Source: a bacterium (lineage in GTDB: Bacteria > Verrucomicrobiota > Verrucomicrobiae > Opitutales > Opitutaceae). Taken from it: a stretch of 5,315 bases of DNA. Where the stretch lies: contig JAJXYI010000049.1 in assembly GCA_021780625.1 (NCBI GenBank), positions 1-5,315 of the forward strand, given 5' to 3'. How positions within the stretch are numbered: the first letter of the stretch is position 1; each line of letters starts with the position of its first letter. This document shows, in pieces, positions 1 to 5,315 of the stretch. The position numbers and the translations under genes were made by a program. The notes under the pieces are model-generated. The model ran no database searches. It had not been told where the DNA came from and was given only the letters and a program-made list of their open reading frames with translations.

Positions 1-1
1 C

Positions 2-127
2 AGCGTCTTCATCCTGCCGCCGTCGATGGCGGAGTTGCGCGCAAGGCTCGAGCGCCGCGCCGAGGATTCGGCGGCGACCATCGCGGCCCGGCTGGACAAC
101 GCCAAGCGCGAAATCGAGCGCTGGCGC
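2..127 (+). pseudogene. gmk: Guanylate kinase C-terminal fragment fused in frame to the NRPS
   Basis: Guanylate kinase transfers phosphate from ATP to GMP. The first 41 codons read [16 protein letters not shown]..., ending ...AKREIERW. They align without gaps to about residues 120-160 of the ~207-aa E. coli Gmk (SIFILPPSKIELDRRL..., ending ...AEMSHY). By my recall of that sequence about 19 of 41 positions are identical, including FILPPS, the RL pair, the D-S pair before the I-A-x-R segment, and the closing A..E. The P-loop and GMP-binding half would lie left of the window. The expected Gmk continuation (x-[FY]-D-Y-x-[VI]-x-N-D and the final helix) is absent; NRPS sequence starts instead. The end at 127 is approximate, because the codons for R, N and H at 125-133 could belong to either parent. 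As it stands this piece cannot be a working kinase. It may be an assembly join rather than a biological pseudogene. Confidence 0.85.
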
Positions 128-2251
128 AACCATTTCGCCGACCTCGATGCCTCGCAGGTGTTCCTGCTCTACGCCCCGATCTCGTTCGACGCATCCACGC
201 TCGAATTGTGGGGGCCGCTCCTGAACGGTGGACGCCTCGTCGTCGCGCCCCCACGCCAACTGACCGCGCAGGAACTTGGTGCCGTCATCCAGCGCCACGG
301 CGTCACCACCCTCTGGCTCACGGCGGGCCTGTTCCACGGGATCGTCGCCAGCCATCTCGAATGTTTGAAGCCCGTCCGCCAGCTCCTGGCCGGCGGAGAC
401 GTGCTCGCGCCTTCCGCGGTCAGGAAGGTCCTCGAGGCCCTGGACGGCACGGCGGTCATCAACGGGTACGGCCCCACCGAGAACACGACATTCACCTGCT
501 GTTACCGGGCCGACAGGCTCTCGGAGTTCGGCGCAAGCGTGCCGATTGGGAAGCCGATCGCCAATACGCGCGTCTACATCCTGGATCAACGGCGGCAGCC
601 GGTTCCCGCCGGAGTGCCTGGCGAGCTGTACACGTCCGGCGACGGCGTGGCGCGTGGGTACCTGAACCGCCCCGACCTGACGGAAGCCGCCTTCCTGCCC
701 AACTGGATCCCGGGCGATCCTCATCCGACCGTGTACCGGACCGGCGATCTGGCGCGGCATCTTCCTGACGGGAACATCGAGTTCCTGGGACGCAACGACG
801 GGCAGGTGAAGCTGCGCGGCTACCGCATCGAACTCGGCGAAGTCGAGGCGGGGCTGCTCTCGCTCGGCGGCGTGAGCCAGGCCGTCGCGATGGTCAGGGA
901 GGACAGGCCGGGGGACAAGCGGCTCGTGGGGTACTACGTGCCGCGCGGCGTCGCCACAACGCCCGAGGCCCTGCGCGACATGCTGGCCTCGAAGCTGCCT
1001 CATTACATGGTCCCCCAGCACCTGGTCGAGATGCCGTCGTTCCCGATCAACCCGAACGGCAAGGTCGATCGGAAGCGGCTCCCGCCCCCGACCGTCGGTG
1101 CCGGCGAGGCAGCCGCGTTCGTGCCGCCGCAGACCGCGACGGAGAAGACGGTCGCCTCCATCTGGCAACGCGTCCTGAACGTCGAGAAGGTCGGACGGCA
1201 CGACAACTTCTTCGACCTCGGCGGCGACTCGCTGCTGTCGGTCTCGCTGTTCGCCGAGATCCACCGGGCAACGGGCAGGAACCTGCCGCTCTCCAGCCTC
1301 TACAAGGCGCCGACCGTGGAGGAACTGGCTCGGGTGGTCGAGAGCGAACCCGGCCACTCCGGGCAGCCCCTCGACGAGGGGACCGCAGCCCAGGCCGAGG
1401 CGATCGACCGCGCCCACGCGACCGACTCGACCGCGCCGGACCGGCCATGGCGCTGCCTGGTCGAGATCAAGCCGACCGGGAGCAGGCGCCCGTTCTTCTG
1501 CATCCACGCGGTGGGCGGGAACGTTCTCAACTATCGCCGCCTGGCGCCGGTGCTCCATCCGGAGCAGCCGTTGTACGGGATCCAGGCGAGAGGGCTGGAC
1601 GGCGTTTCGCGGCCCCTGGGCTCGATCGAGGCCATGGCGGCGCTGTACGTCGAAGAGATCAAGACCGTGCAGCCCGCCGGCCCCTACCTCGTCGGCGGAG
1701 GGTCGATGGGGGGCACGATCGCCCTGGAGGTGGCGCAGCAGATGAAACGAGGCGGCGATGAGGTGCGGCTCCTTGTGATGTTCGACACGCTGGGGCCCAA
1801 CTATCACGGCACCACGTCCTCGAGCGAGGCGGCGCGGCCCTTGACCAGGGCCAGGCGCCTCATCGTCAGGAACGCCTCGCTGGCGAAGCTGACGGGCGCC
1901 ATCTGGCACAGCGTTCGGGAGCGGGCTCGAGACCTTTCGCGGCTGCTGCAGTGCCGGGCCTGCCAGGCTCGCCGAGTCCCGATCAGCCACGACCTGCGCT
2001 ACTGGTTCATCGAGCGCGCCAATCGGGCGGCGCTGCTGAAGTACGAGCCGAAGCCGTACGATGGACGAATTCACCTGATTCGAGGGTCGCTGCACGAGAG
2101 CGGCGTTTACAGCGATCCGGAACGAGGATGGGCCGGCCTGGCCAGCGGCGGCGTGTCGGTGATTGCGGTCGAGGGGGCACACGAAACGCTGGTGGAAGTG
2201 CCCGAGCTCGGCCAGAGACTGAGCGATTTGCTGGACGACGTGAACGGGTAG
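2..2251 (+). CDS. Non-ribosomal peptide synthetase, C-terminal module (partial A domain - PCP - thioesterase), 5' end chimeric and open
   Basis: This is the last module of an NRPS. It adenylates an amino acid, loads it on the PCP phosphopantetheine arm and releases the peptide by a type I thioesterase. Numbering from nt 2 (749 aa), A-domain motifs run in order: A4 FDAST (~62), A5 NGYGPTE (154-160), A6 [16 protein letters not shown]7 YRTGDLAR (245), A8 [20 protein letters not shown] region (263-282), A9 LPHYMVPQ and A10 NPNGKVDR with catalytic Lys354. The PCP follows with [13 protein letters not shown], Ser410 being the attachment site. After a linker rich in Ala, Glu and Asp, the TE starts near 495 ([10 protein letters not shown]). 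Its triad is Ser568 (GGSMG), Asp595 (FDT) and His727 (GAHET). The protein ends normally 22 residues later at TAG. No condensation or epimerisation domain is visible. Motifs A1-A3 are missing because residues 1-~41 are guanylate kinase, so the true NRPS start is not here. The ATG at nt 26 lies inside the kinase stretch and is not a credible start. Family assignment is very secure. The product is unknown. Confidence 0.95.
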   Translation, partial: SVFILPPSMAELRARLERRAEDSAATIAARLDNAKREIERWRNHFADLDASQVFLLYAPISFDASTLELWGPLLNGGRLVVAPPRQLTAQELGAVIQRHGVTTLWLTAGLFHGIVASHLECLKPVRQLLAGGDVLAPSAVRKVLEALDGTAVINGYGPTENTTFTCCYRADRLSEFGASVPIGKPIANTRVYILDQRRQPVPAGVPGELYTSGDGVARGYLNRPDLTEAAFLPNWIPGDPHPTVYRTGDLARHLPDGNIEFLGRNDGQVKLRGYRIELGEVEAGLLSLGGVSQAVAMVREDRPGDKRLVGYYVPRGVATTPEALRDMLASKLPHYMVPQHLVEMPSFPINPNGKVDRKRLPPPTVGAGEAAAFVPPQTATEKTVASIWQRVLNVEKVGRHDNFFDLGGDSLLSVSLFAEIHRATGRNLPLSSLYKAPTVEELARVVESEPGHSGQPLDEGTAAQAEAIDRAHATDSTAPDRPWRCLVEIKPTGSRRPFFCIHAVGGNVLNYRRLAPVLHPEQPLYGIQARGLDGVSRPLGSIEAMAALYVEEIKTVQPAGPYLVGGGSMGGTIALEVAQQMKRGGDEVRLLVMFDTLGPNYHGTTSSSEAARPLTRARRLIVRNASLAKLTGAIWHSVRERARDLSRLLQCRACQARRVPISHDLRYWFIERANRAALLKYEPKPYDGRIHLIRGSLHESGVYSDPERGWAGLASGGVSVIAVEGAHETLVEVPELGQRLSDLLDDVNG

Positions 2252-2334
2252 CAGGTCGTAGTGCCCGCGCGCACCGTGAAGGCCGGCCGATACTGACGCC
2301 TGCCGCGTGTGAAGCGCCTCTCCGTTGCCGCGTG
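2252..2334. other. Convergent intergenic gap between NRPS and glycosyltransferase
   Basis: This 83-base gap separates the TAG of the NRPS from the TGA of the facing glycosyltransferase. I looked for a bidirectional terminator and found none. The best inverted repeats are a 4-bp stem GTGC/GCAC at 2261-2274 and the palindrome GGCCGGCC at 2281-2288, neither followed by a T run on either strand. A 10-base direct repeat TGCCGCGTGT occurs at 2301-2310 and 2326-2335. Termination here, if any, is not of the classic intrinsic type. Confidence 0.6.
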
Positions 2335-3576
2335 TCAGCCGTCCGCAAGCTTACCGACCTGCAGCTCGGTGAATCGGCGCGAGTGCTCTGGCCCGAGCAG
2401 TGCGCAGAATGCTCCGGCGATGTTCGCCACGATTCCGTGCCAGTCGTACCGCCGCGCGACGTCCTGCCGCGCGGCAACCGCGTGAGGGGCGTTCGACGCC
2501 GGCTGGAGGCTTGACAGCAGCGCTTCCGACCACTGGCTCGCGGTACGAGCGATCGTCACCACATCCGCGAATTCGAGCACGCTACGGACCGGCGCACTCA
2601 CCACCGGCCGGCCGGTCGCCAGGTATTCGTGGAGCTTCAGCGGATAGATGAAATTGGTGTAATCGGTGAGTGCGTAGCACATCATGGCGACATCGAAGTG
2701 CTGCACGTATGCGGGCAGCGCGTCCGCGGGCTTGCCTCCCAGAAAGTGCACGTTCGGCATGGACTCGAGCTGTCGGACCAGCGGTACCTTCTCGCCCAGA
2801 GCCGCCTGCGGGCCGATCAGGACGAACGACCACTCCACATGCTGTTGCGCCAGTGCGATCAGCAATTCGAAATCCAGTTGATGCTTGATGACGCCAGTGT
2901 AGCCGGCTCGCGGGCGCGGCACCCGCCGAAGGTCATCCGGTTCAGGTGCGGGGTTCGAGTACGCGCGGTAGTCCACGCCATTCGGAACGAACATCGTGGA
3001 CCGGTTGAAATGCCCCTTCTTCTCCATCAATCCGGGCGACTGGATGACGACCAGAGAGGCTCGCCGCAGCAGGTCGCTCTCGACCGGACTCACTGGCTGG
3101 TCGATGTCGCTAAACGAGTACTCATCGGCCAACTGGTAGCACGACGGTACGCCTGGCATGACGTCCAACGCGTAACCGAAGGTCGGGCGCCAGATGTACA
3201 GGAGAAAGCGTGTCGCCCCGGCACGGCGAAGCAATTGCTGACCTTGCGAAAGGCGCAAGCGTCGAGTCATGTCCCTCACGATATGGGGCCGGTACACGAC
3301 TGGGGCCAGCCGGGTTGGCTTGCACACGTGGAACCCTTGCCAACACGGCAGTGACGGATCCAGTCGCACCTGCTGCGCCCCCGCCCTCCCCAGCGCCTGT
3401 CGCCACTCGGACGCGGGCTCCATCCAGGCGACGTTGAAGTACTCGGCCAAACCCGCAAGAATGCGATGCCGGCCCATCCGGACCTGGCCCCAAGTATCGG
3501 GAACGAGGCCGATGACTCCCACGTCGGGCATCAGTGGCGGCCGTCGGCTGGCAGAATCACACCTACCGTAGGACAT
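2335..3576 (-). CDS. GT-B fold glycosyltransferase (TuaH/GT4-like)
   Basis: Likely a cytoplasmic or membrane-associated glycosyltransferase moving a sugar from a nucleotide-activated donor to an unknown acceptor. With the start at 3576 it is 413 aa. The N-terminal Rossmann half begins at about residue 16 (MPDVGVIGLVPDTWG) and contains LLYIWRP (~125-130), YQLADEYS (~147-154) and VVIQSPGL, then VPNGVD (197-202), a usual GT-B linker motif. The C-terminal half starts with AGYTGVIKHQLDFELL (~224-239), then WSFVLIGP, NVHFLGG and YPLKLHEYLATGRPVVSAP (~311-329), which is the donor-binding segment. The strict EX7E motif of GT4 is reduced: Glu317 is present but its partner position is Phe309. The P-x-K-x-x-E-Y-x-A-x-G pattern is what I associate with TuaH-like teichuronic-acid enzymes. 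No signal peptide or membrane helix is visible. The start at 3576 is chosen for a GGAG 5 nt upstream. The ATG at 3531 (398 aa) starts exactly at the first beta strand and is a real alternative. It lies 108 bases downstream of the other glycosyltransferase, same strand. Confidence 0.88.
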   Translation of the reverse strand: MSYGRCDSASRRPPLMPDVGVIGLVPDTWGQVRMGRHRILAGLAEYFNVAWMEPASEWRQALGRAGAQQVRLDPSLPCWQGFHVCKPTRLAPVVYRPHIVRDMTRRLRLSQGQQLLRRAGATRFLLYIWRPTFGYALDVMPGVPSCYQLADEYSFSDIDQPVSPVESDLLRRASLVVIQSPGLMEKKGHFNRSTMFVPNGVDYRAYSNPAPEPDDLRRVPRPRAGYTGVIKHQLDFELLIALAQQHVEWSFVLIGPQAALGEKVPLVRQLESMPNVHFLGGKPADALPAYVQHFDVAMMCYALTDYTNFIYPLKLHEYLATGRPVVSAPVRSVLEFADVVTIARTASQWSEALLSSLQPASNAPHAVAARQDVARRYDWHGIVANIAGAFCALLGPEHSRRFTELQVGKLADG

Positions 3577-3684
3577 GCGCACTCCGATCGCTGGAGAACG
3601 AGTCTGTCCCTTCGAATATGGCCACCGAGTCACAGGGATCCATGAGATTGGCCTCAGCGTTCCGACGTGACGCGCGTTGGGTTG
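3577..3684 (-). other. Spacer between the two glycosyltransferase genes
   Basis: This is a 108-base spacer between the TGA of the upstream glycosyltransferase and the chosen start of the downstream one. I see no terminator hairpin with a T run and no convincing -35/-10 pair. Read-through transcription from the upstream gene is therefore the simplest model. An open frame runs back from the downstream gene to a GTG at 3633, but that GTG has no ribosome binding site. Confidence 0.5.
3582..3585 (-). promoter_or_regulatory. Ribosome binding site favouring the 3576 start
   Basis: On the minus strand GGAG lies 5 nt before the ATG at 3576. The alternative ATG at 3531 and the GTG at 3633 have no comparable purine-rich motif in front of them, so this site decides the start call, with moderate confidence. 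Confidence 0.5.
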
Positions 3685-4869
3685 TCACTCGCCATGCGGG
3701 GCCCTTGCCGGCGAGCGACGCTCATCGACTTGACCGATCGTCTGCGCCACCAGCTCGCTGAATGTCCGCGCGTACTCGCGCTCGCTGAGGCCCTCGTGAG
3801 CATGCTGAAAGCCCCGCGCGGCCAGCCGTTCCCTGAGATCTGGCTCGCCCAGTATCCTCCTCAGACACGAGGCCAGTGCGTCCACGCTCTCCGACTCGAA
3901 CAGCAACCCGGTCTCGCCGTCCGTGACGTAGTGGGGGATCCCGCCCACGCGCGAGGCGATGACCGGCTTGCCCGCCGCCATCGCCTCGAGCAGCACGCGC
4001 CCCATGGCCTCGGTGCGCGAGGGCAACACGAGGCAGGTGCACCCCGCGATCAGCGCCAGGGCCTCGGCGTGTTTCACACCCTTGTAGAACTCGATGCGGT
4101 CGTTTCCCGCTCTCAACGCCTCGAACGGCGCACGGTCCGGGCAATGGCCGACGATCTTCAGCCGGTAACCCGGGTATTCGCCGCAGACCTGGTTGAAGGC
4201 CCGGATCAGGACGTCCACGCCTTTCAGATGCCACGGGAATCCCAGGAACAGGACGTAGCGGCCGTCGGCCGTGGACGGCTGGATCCTGCTGATTGGCGTG
4301 AATTCCGGGCAGACAGTCTGCGGCACGGCGGCCGCTTCCGGAAAGACATCCATCTGCCCAGGAAAAAGAATGACGAGGCGATCCACGCGGCGCAACAGGA
4401 ACCGAGTCCAGGCGCGGGCCAGGCGATGCTTGAGTCGATCCGCGACGGAGGGCTGCTCGGAGTCTGCCAGGTAGGCCGTGCGCGGGTCGCCGGCGATCTT
4501 GACTATCAACCTGGCACCCGTCAGGCACTTGAGCAGCAGGCCCGCGAACCCGGTCCTCGTCGTCCCGTAGGTGACGATGGCCCTGAAGCGCCTGTCGGAA
4601 CGATGGATCCGCAATCCCTCACGCACGAAAAATGCGAGCTCCCAGGCCAGCTTCACCGGCTCCCGGAGTCTCGTGCTGTATGTGAAGTGATAACGGACAT
4701 TCGGTTGCTCGAACCTCCCCGGTGCGTTCTTCTCACGGTCGCCCCAGCACGGCTGGAGAACGTCGGACTGGAGCGCGGGATCGAAGTAGTAGAACTGGCG
4801 CATCTCTGGCCCCTCGGGCGGAGGGACCGGCCCCGGGTTGATCCACAACACGAACGTAGAGCCGGCCAT
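3685..4869 (-). CDS. Glycosyltransferase family 4 (GT-B, retaining)
   Basis: A 394-aa enzyme of usual length for family GT4, which transfers sugar from a nucleotide (or lipid-phosphate) donor with retention of configuration. The N-terminal acceptor half begins MAGSTFVLWINPGP and includes IVTYGTTRTGFAGLLL (~98-113), IVKIAGDPRTAY (~122-133) and RRVDRLVILFPGQ (~160-172). The donor half starts at YVLFLGFPWHLKGVDVLIRAF (205-225), a form of the GR..KG-D-LI-AF motif with Lys216. YRLKIVGHCPD and IEFYKGVKHAEAL follow. The signature EX7E is intact in LPSRTEAMGRVLLEAMAAG (Glu287 and Glu295), followed by KPVIASRVGGIPHYVTDGETGLLF (301-324). It ends in a charged tail. The start at 4869 has a strong GGAGG 7 nt upstream and falls at the first beta strand. 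An in-frame ATG at 4917 would add 16 residues with three cysteines and looks less natural. The acceptor cannot be told from sequence. It is probably co-transcribed with the downstream glycosyltransferase. Confidence 0.95.
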   Translation of the reverse strand: MAGSTFVLWINPGPVPPPEGPEMRQFYYFDPALQSDVLQPCWGDREKNAPGRFEQPNVRYHFTYSTRLREPVKLAWELAFFVREGLRIHRSDRRFRAIVTYGTTRTGFAGLLLKCLTGARLIVKIAGDPRTAYLADSEQPSVADRLKHRLARAWTRFLLRRVDRLVILFPGQMDVFPEAAAVPQTVCPEFTPISRIQPSTADGRYVLFLGFPWHLKGVDVLIRAFNQVCGEYPGYRLKIVGHCPDRAPFEALRAGNDRIEFYKGVKHAEALALIAGCTCLVLPSRTEAMGRVLLEAMAAGKPVIASRVGGIPHYVTDGETGLLFESESVDALASCLRRILGEPDLRERLAARGFQHAHEGLSEREYARTFSELVAQTIGQVDERRSPARAPHGE

Positions 4870-4876
4870 CTCGAGG

Positions 4877-4881
4877 CCTCC
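4877..4881 (-). promoter_or_regulatory. Strong Shine-Dalgarno for the GT4 gene
   Basis: GGAGG on the minus strand is spaced 7 nt from the ATG at 4869, close to the ideal arrangement. It supports this start over the in-frame ATG at 4917, which has only GAGG at 4 nt. The GGAGG partly overlaps the 8-base palindrome GAGGCCTC at 4873-4880. Confidence 0.7.
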
Positions 4882-5103
4882 AGGGGCGCACACCGTGCAG
4901 CCCGACTGTTGACACATCAGACCTCAACATCGTAATACGAAGATACTGGACCAGTGCGGCACCGAGGCGCGACCAGAGGCCAGCCGCGTCGTTGCCGTTC
5001 TGTCGCCAACCGTCCGCCAGCATTCGGACGTCGGCTGGTGCGCCGCCACTCCGAAAGAGTGCTCATCATCTCTTCGGGCGAACGGCTCTTCCACTTTAGC
5101 ATC

Positions 5104-5123
5104 CGGCCACTGCGGAGTGGCTG
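5104..5123. repeat. Inverted repeat (8-bp stem, GCGG loop)
   Basis: The plus strand reads GCCACT-GCGG-AGTGGC (5106-5121), a perfect 6-bp stem with a 4-base loop. It extends outward by one G-T and one C-G pair to 5104-5123. No T run follows on either strand, so it is not an intrinsic terminator. It could be a leader-RNA hairpin or a protein-binding dyad. Confidence 0.6.
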
Positions 5124-5131
5124 TAAGCCGG

Positions 5132-5145
5132 CGGCAGTTCTGCCG
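5132..5145. repeat. Inverted repeat CGGCAG-TT-CTGCCG
   Basis: A perfect 14-base dyad: two 6-base arms around TT, equivalent to a 5-bp hairpin with a 4-base loop. It sits 8 bases from the hairpin at 5104-5123, so the two form a tandem pair upstream of the glycosyltransferase genes. Confidence 0.6.
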
Positions 5146-5263
5146 ATACCATGTAGAGTAGGGAACGCTATCACTGTACCGTCTGCCGGCCGGGATTTCG
5201 CAAGCCGGAACCGCGGGCCAGAGGTGCCCTGCCTCATCATGGGATCGCGACTACGCGCGCCGA

Positions 5264-5279
5264 AAGAGCAATCGCTCTT
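5264..5279. repeat. Inverted repeat AAGAGC-AATC-GCTCTT
   Basis: A perfect 6-bp stem with a 4-base loop. On the minus strand only three T residues occur at and just after the stem, which is too few for a convincing terminator. Its left flank, CCGAAAGAG (5260-5268), recurs as a 9-base direct repeat at 5051-5059. Confidence 0.5.
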
Positions 5280-5315
5280 GGAGAACGCGACTCGGCTAAG
5301 CTAGTAGAGTTCGCC

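Larger units (their letters stand above)
4882..5315. other. Unassigned region upstream of the glycosyltransferase pair, no supported gene
   Basis: More than 430 bases without a gene I can support. Several ORFs run through it on both strands: minus 4917-5240 (107 aa), minus 4733-5023 (96 aa) and plus 4954-5304 (116 aa). None shows a recognisable motif. The plus one and the longer minus one are rich in Arg, Ser and Pro, as expected of chance frames in GC-rich DNA. The region holds three small perfect inverted repeats. It should contain the promoter for the two minus-strand glycosyltransferases, but no -35/-10 pair stands out. The best candidate on the minus strand, TTGCGA near 5200 followed by TACAGT, has poor spacing. 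Confidence 0.55.

Noticed and set aside
26..28. ATG at nt 26 as the start of the long plus-strand protein
   Set aside because: The eight codons before it (SVFILPPS) continue the guanylate kinase match without a stop, so the frame is entered from the left edge and this Met is internal.
2629..3354. 241-aa plus-strand ORF opposite the downstream glycosyltransferase
   Set aside because: It is antisense to a gene with clear GT-B motifs, has no recognisable domain, and is Arg/His/Val-rich in the manner of a shadow frame.
4917..4919. ATG at 4917 as the GT4 start, coupled by TGATG to an upstream ORF
   Set aside because: It adds a cysteine-rich 16-residue lead before the first beta strand, and the GGAGG at 7 nt before 4869 is a better ribosome site. 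Kept only as an alternative.
3667..4935. 422-aa plus-strand ORF covering the whole GT4 gene
   Set aside because: It is as long as the GT4 gene but is its antisense shadow. The minus strand carries an intact EX7E motif and a strong Shine-Dalgarno; the plus frame has no family features.
5264..5279. Hairpin considered as an intrinsic terminator
   Set aside because: The stem is only 6 bp and there is no run of T residues after it on either strand.
4954..5304. 116-aa plus-strand ORF at the right end
   Set aside because: Arg-rich with no motif and no clear ribosome site in front. It passes through three hairpins and is consistent with a chance frame in GC-rich DNA.
1..5315. CRISPR array, tRNA, rRNA, insertion sequence ends
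   Set aside because: Read through for regularly spaced repeats, transposase motifs, terminal inverted repeats with target duplications, and tRNA-like cloverleaves; none seen.

Overview
The window is GC-rich bacterial DNA. It carries the 3' end of a non-ribosomal peptide synthetase (NRPS) gene on the plus strand and, facing it, two glycosyltransferase genes on the minus strand. The very high G+C content, the Gly/Arg/Ala-rich proteins and the style of the NRPS suggest a soil bacterium of a specialised-metabolite-producing lineage, such as Acidobacteriota or Myxococcota. That placement is an impression and no marker here proves it.

Layout. Bases 2-2251 (+) form one open frame, entered from the left edge. 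Its first ~41 codons are not NRPS: they match the C-terminal part of guanylate kinase (Gmk), ungapped. At about nt 125-135 the frame passes without a stop into the middle of an adenylation (A) domain, then a peptidyl carrier protein (PCP) and a terminal thioesterase (TE). The A domain lacks motifs A1-A3, so the NRPS is 5'-truncated at a Gmk/NRPS junction. The junction is either an assembly chimera or a real illegitimate recombination. Bases 2252-2334 are a short convergent intergenic gap. Bases 2335-3576 (-) encode a GT-B glycosyltransferase resembling TuaH and GT4 enzymes, and 3685-4869 (-) encode a clear GT4 glycosyltransferase. The latter is upstream and the two are probably co-transcribed. 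Bases 4870-5315 hold no gene I can identify, only three small perfect hairpins and some weak ORFs. This is the likely leader/promoter side of the glycosyltransferase pair.

How the parts could work together. The NRPS end would activate one last residue (pocket residues read DALWLGGTFK, which resembles valine/aliphatic codes), load it on the PCP, and release the peptide through the TE. The two glycosyltransferases could decorate the peptide or belong to a neighbouring surface-polysaccharide locus. Their orientation, opposite to the NRPS, leaves this open. I see no convincing undescribed system. The most notable observation is the in-frame gmk/NRPS junction at the left edge.
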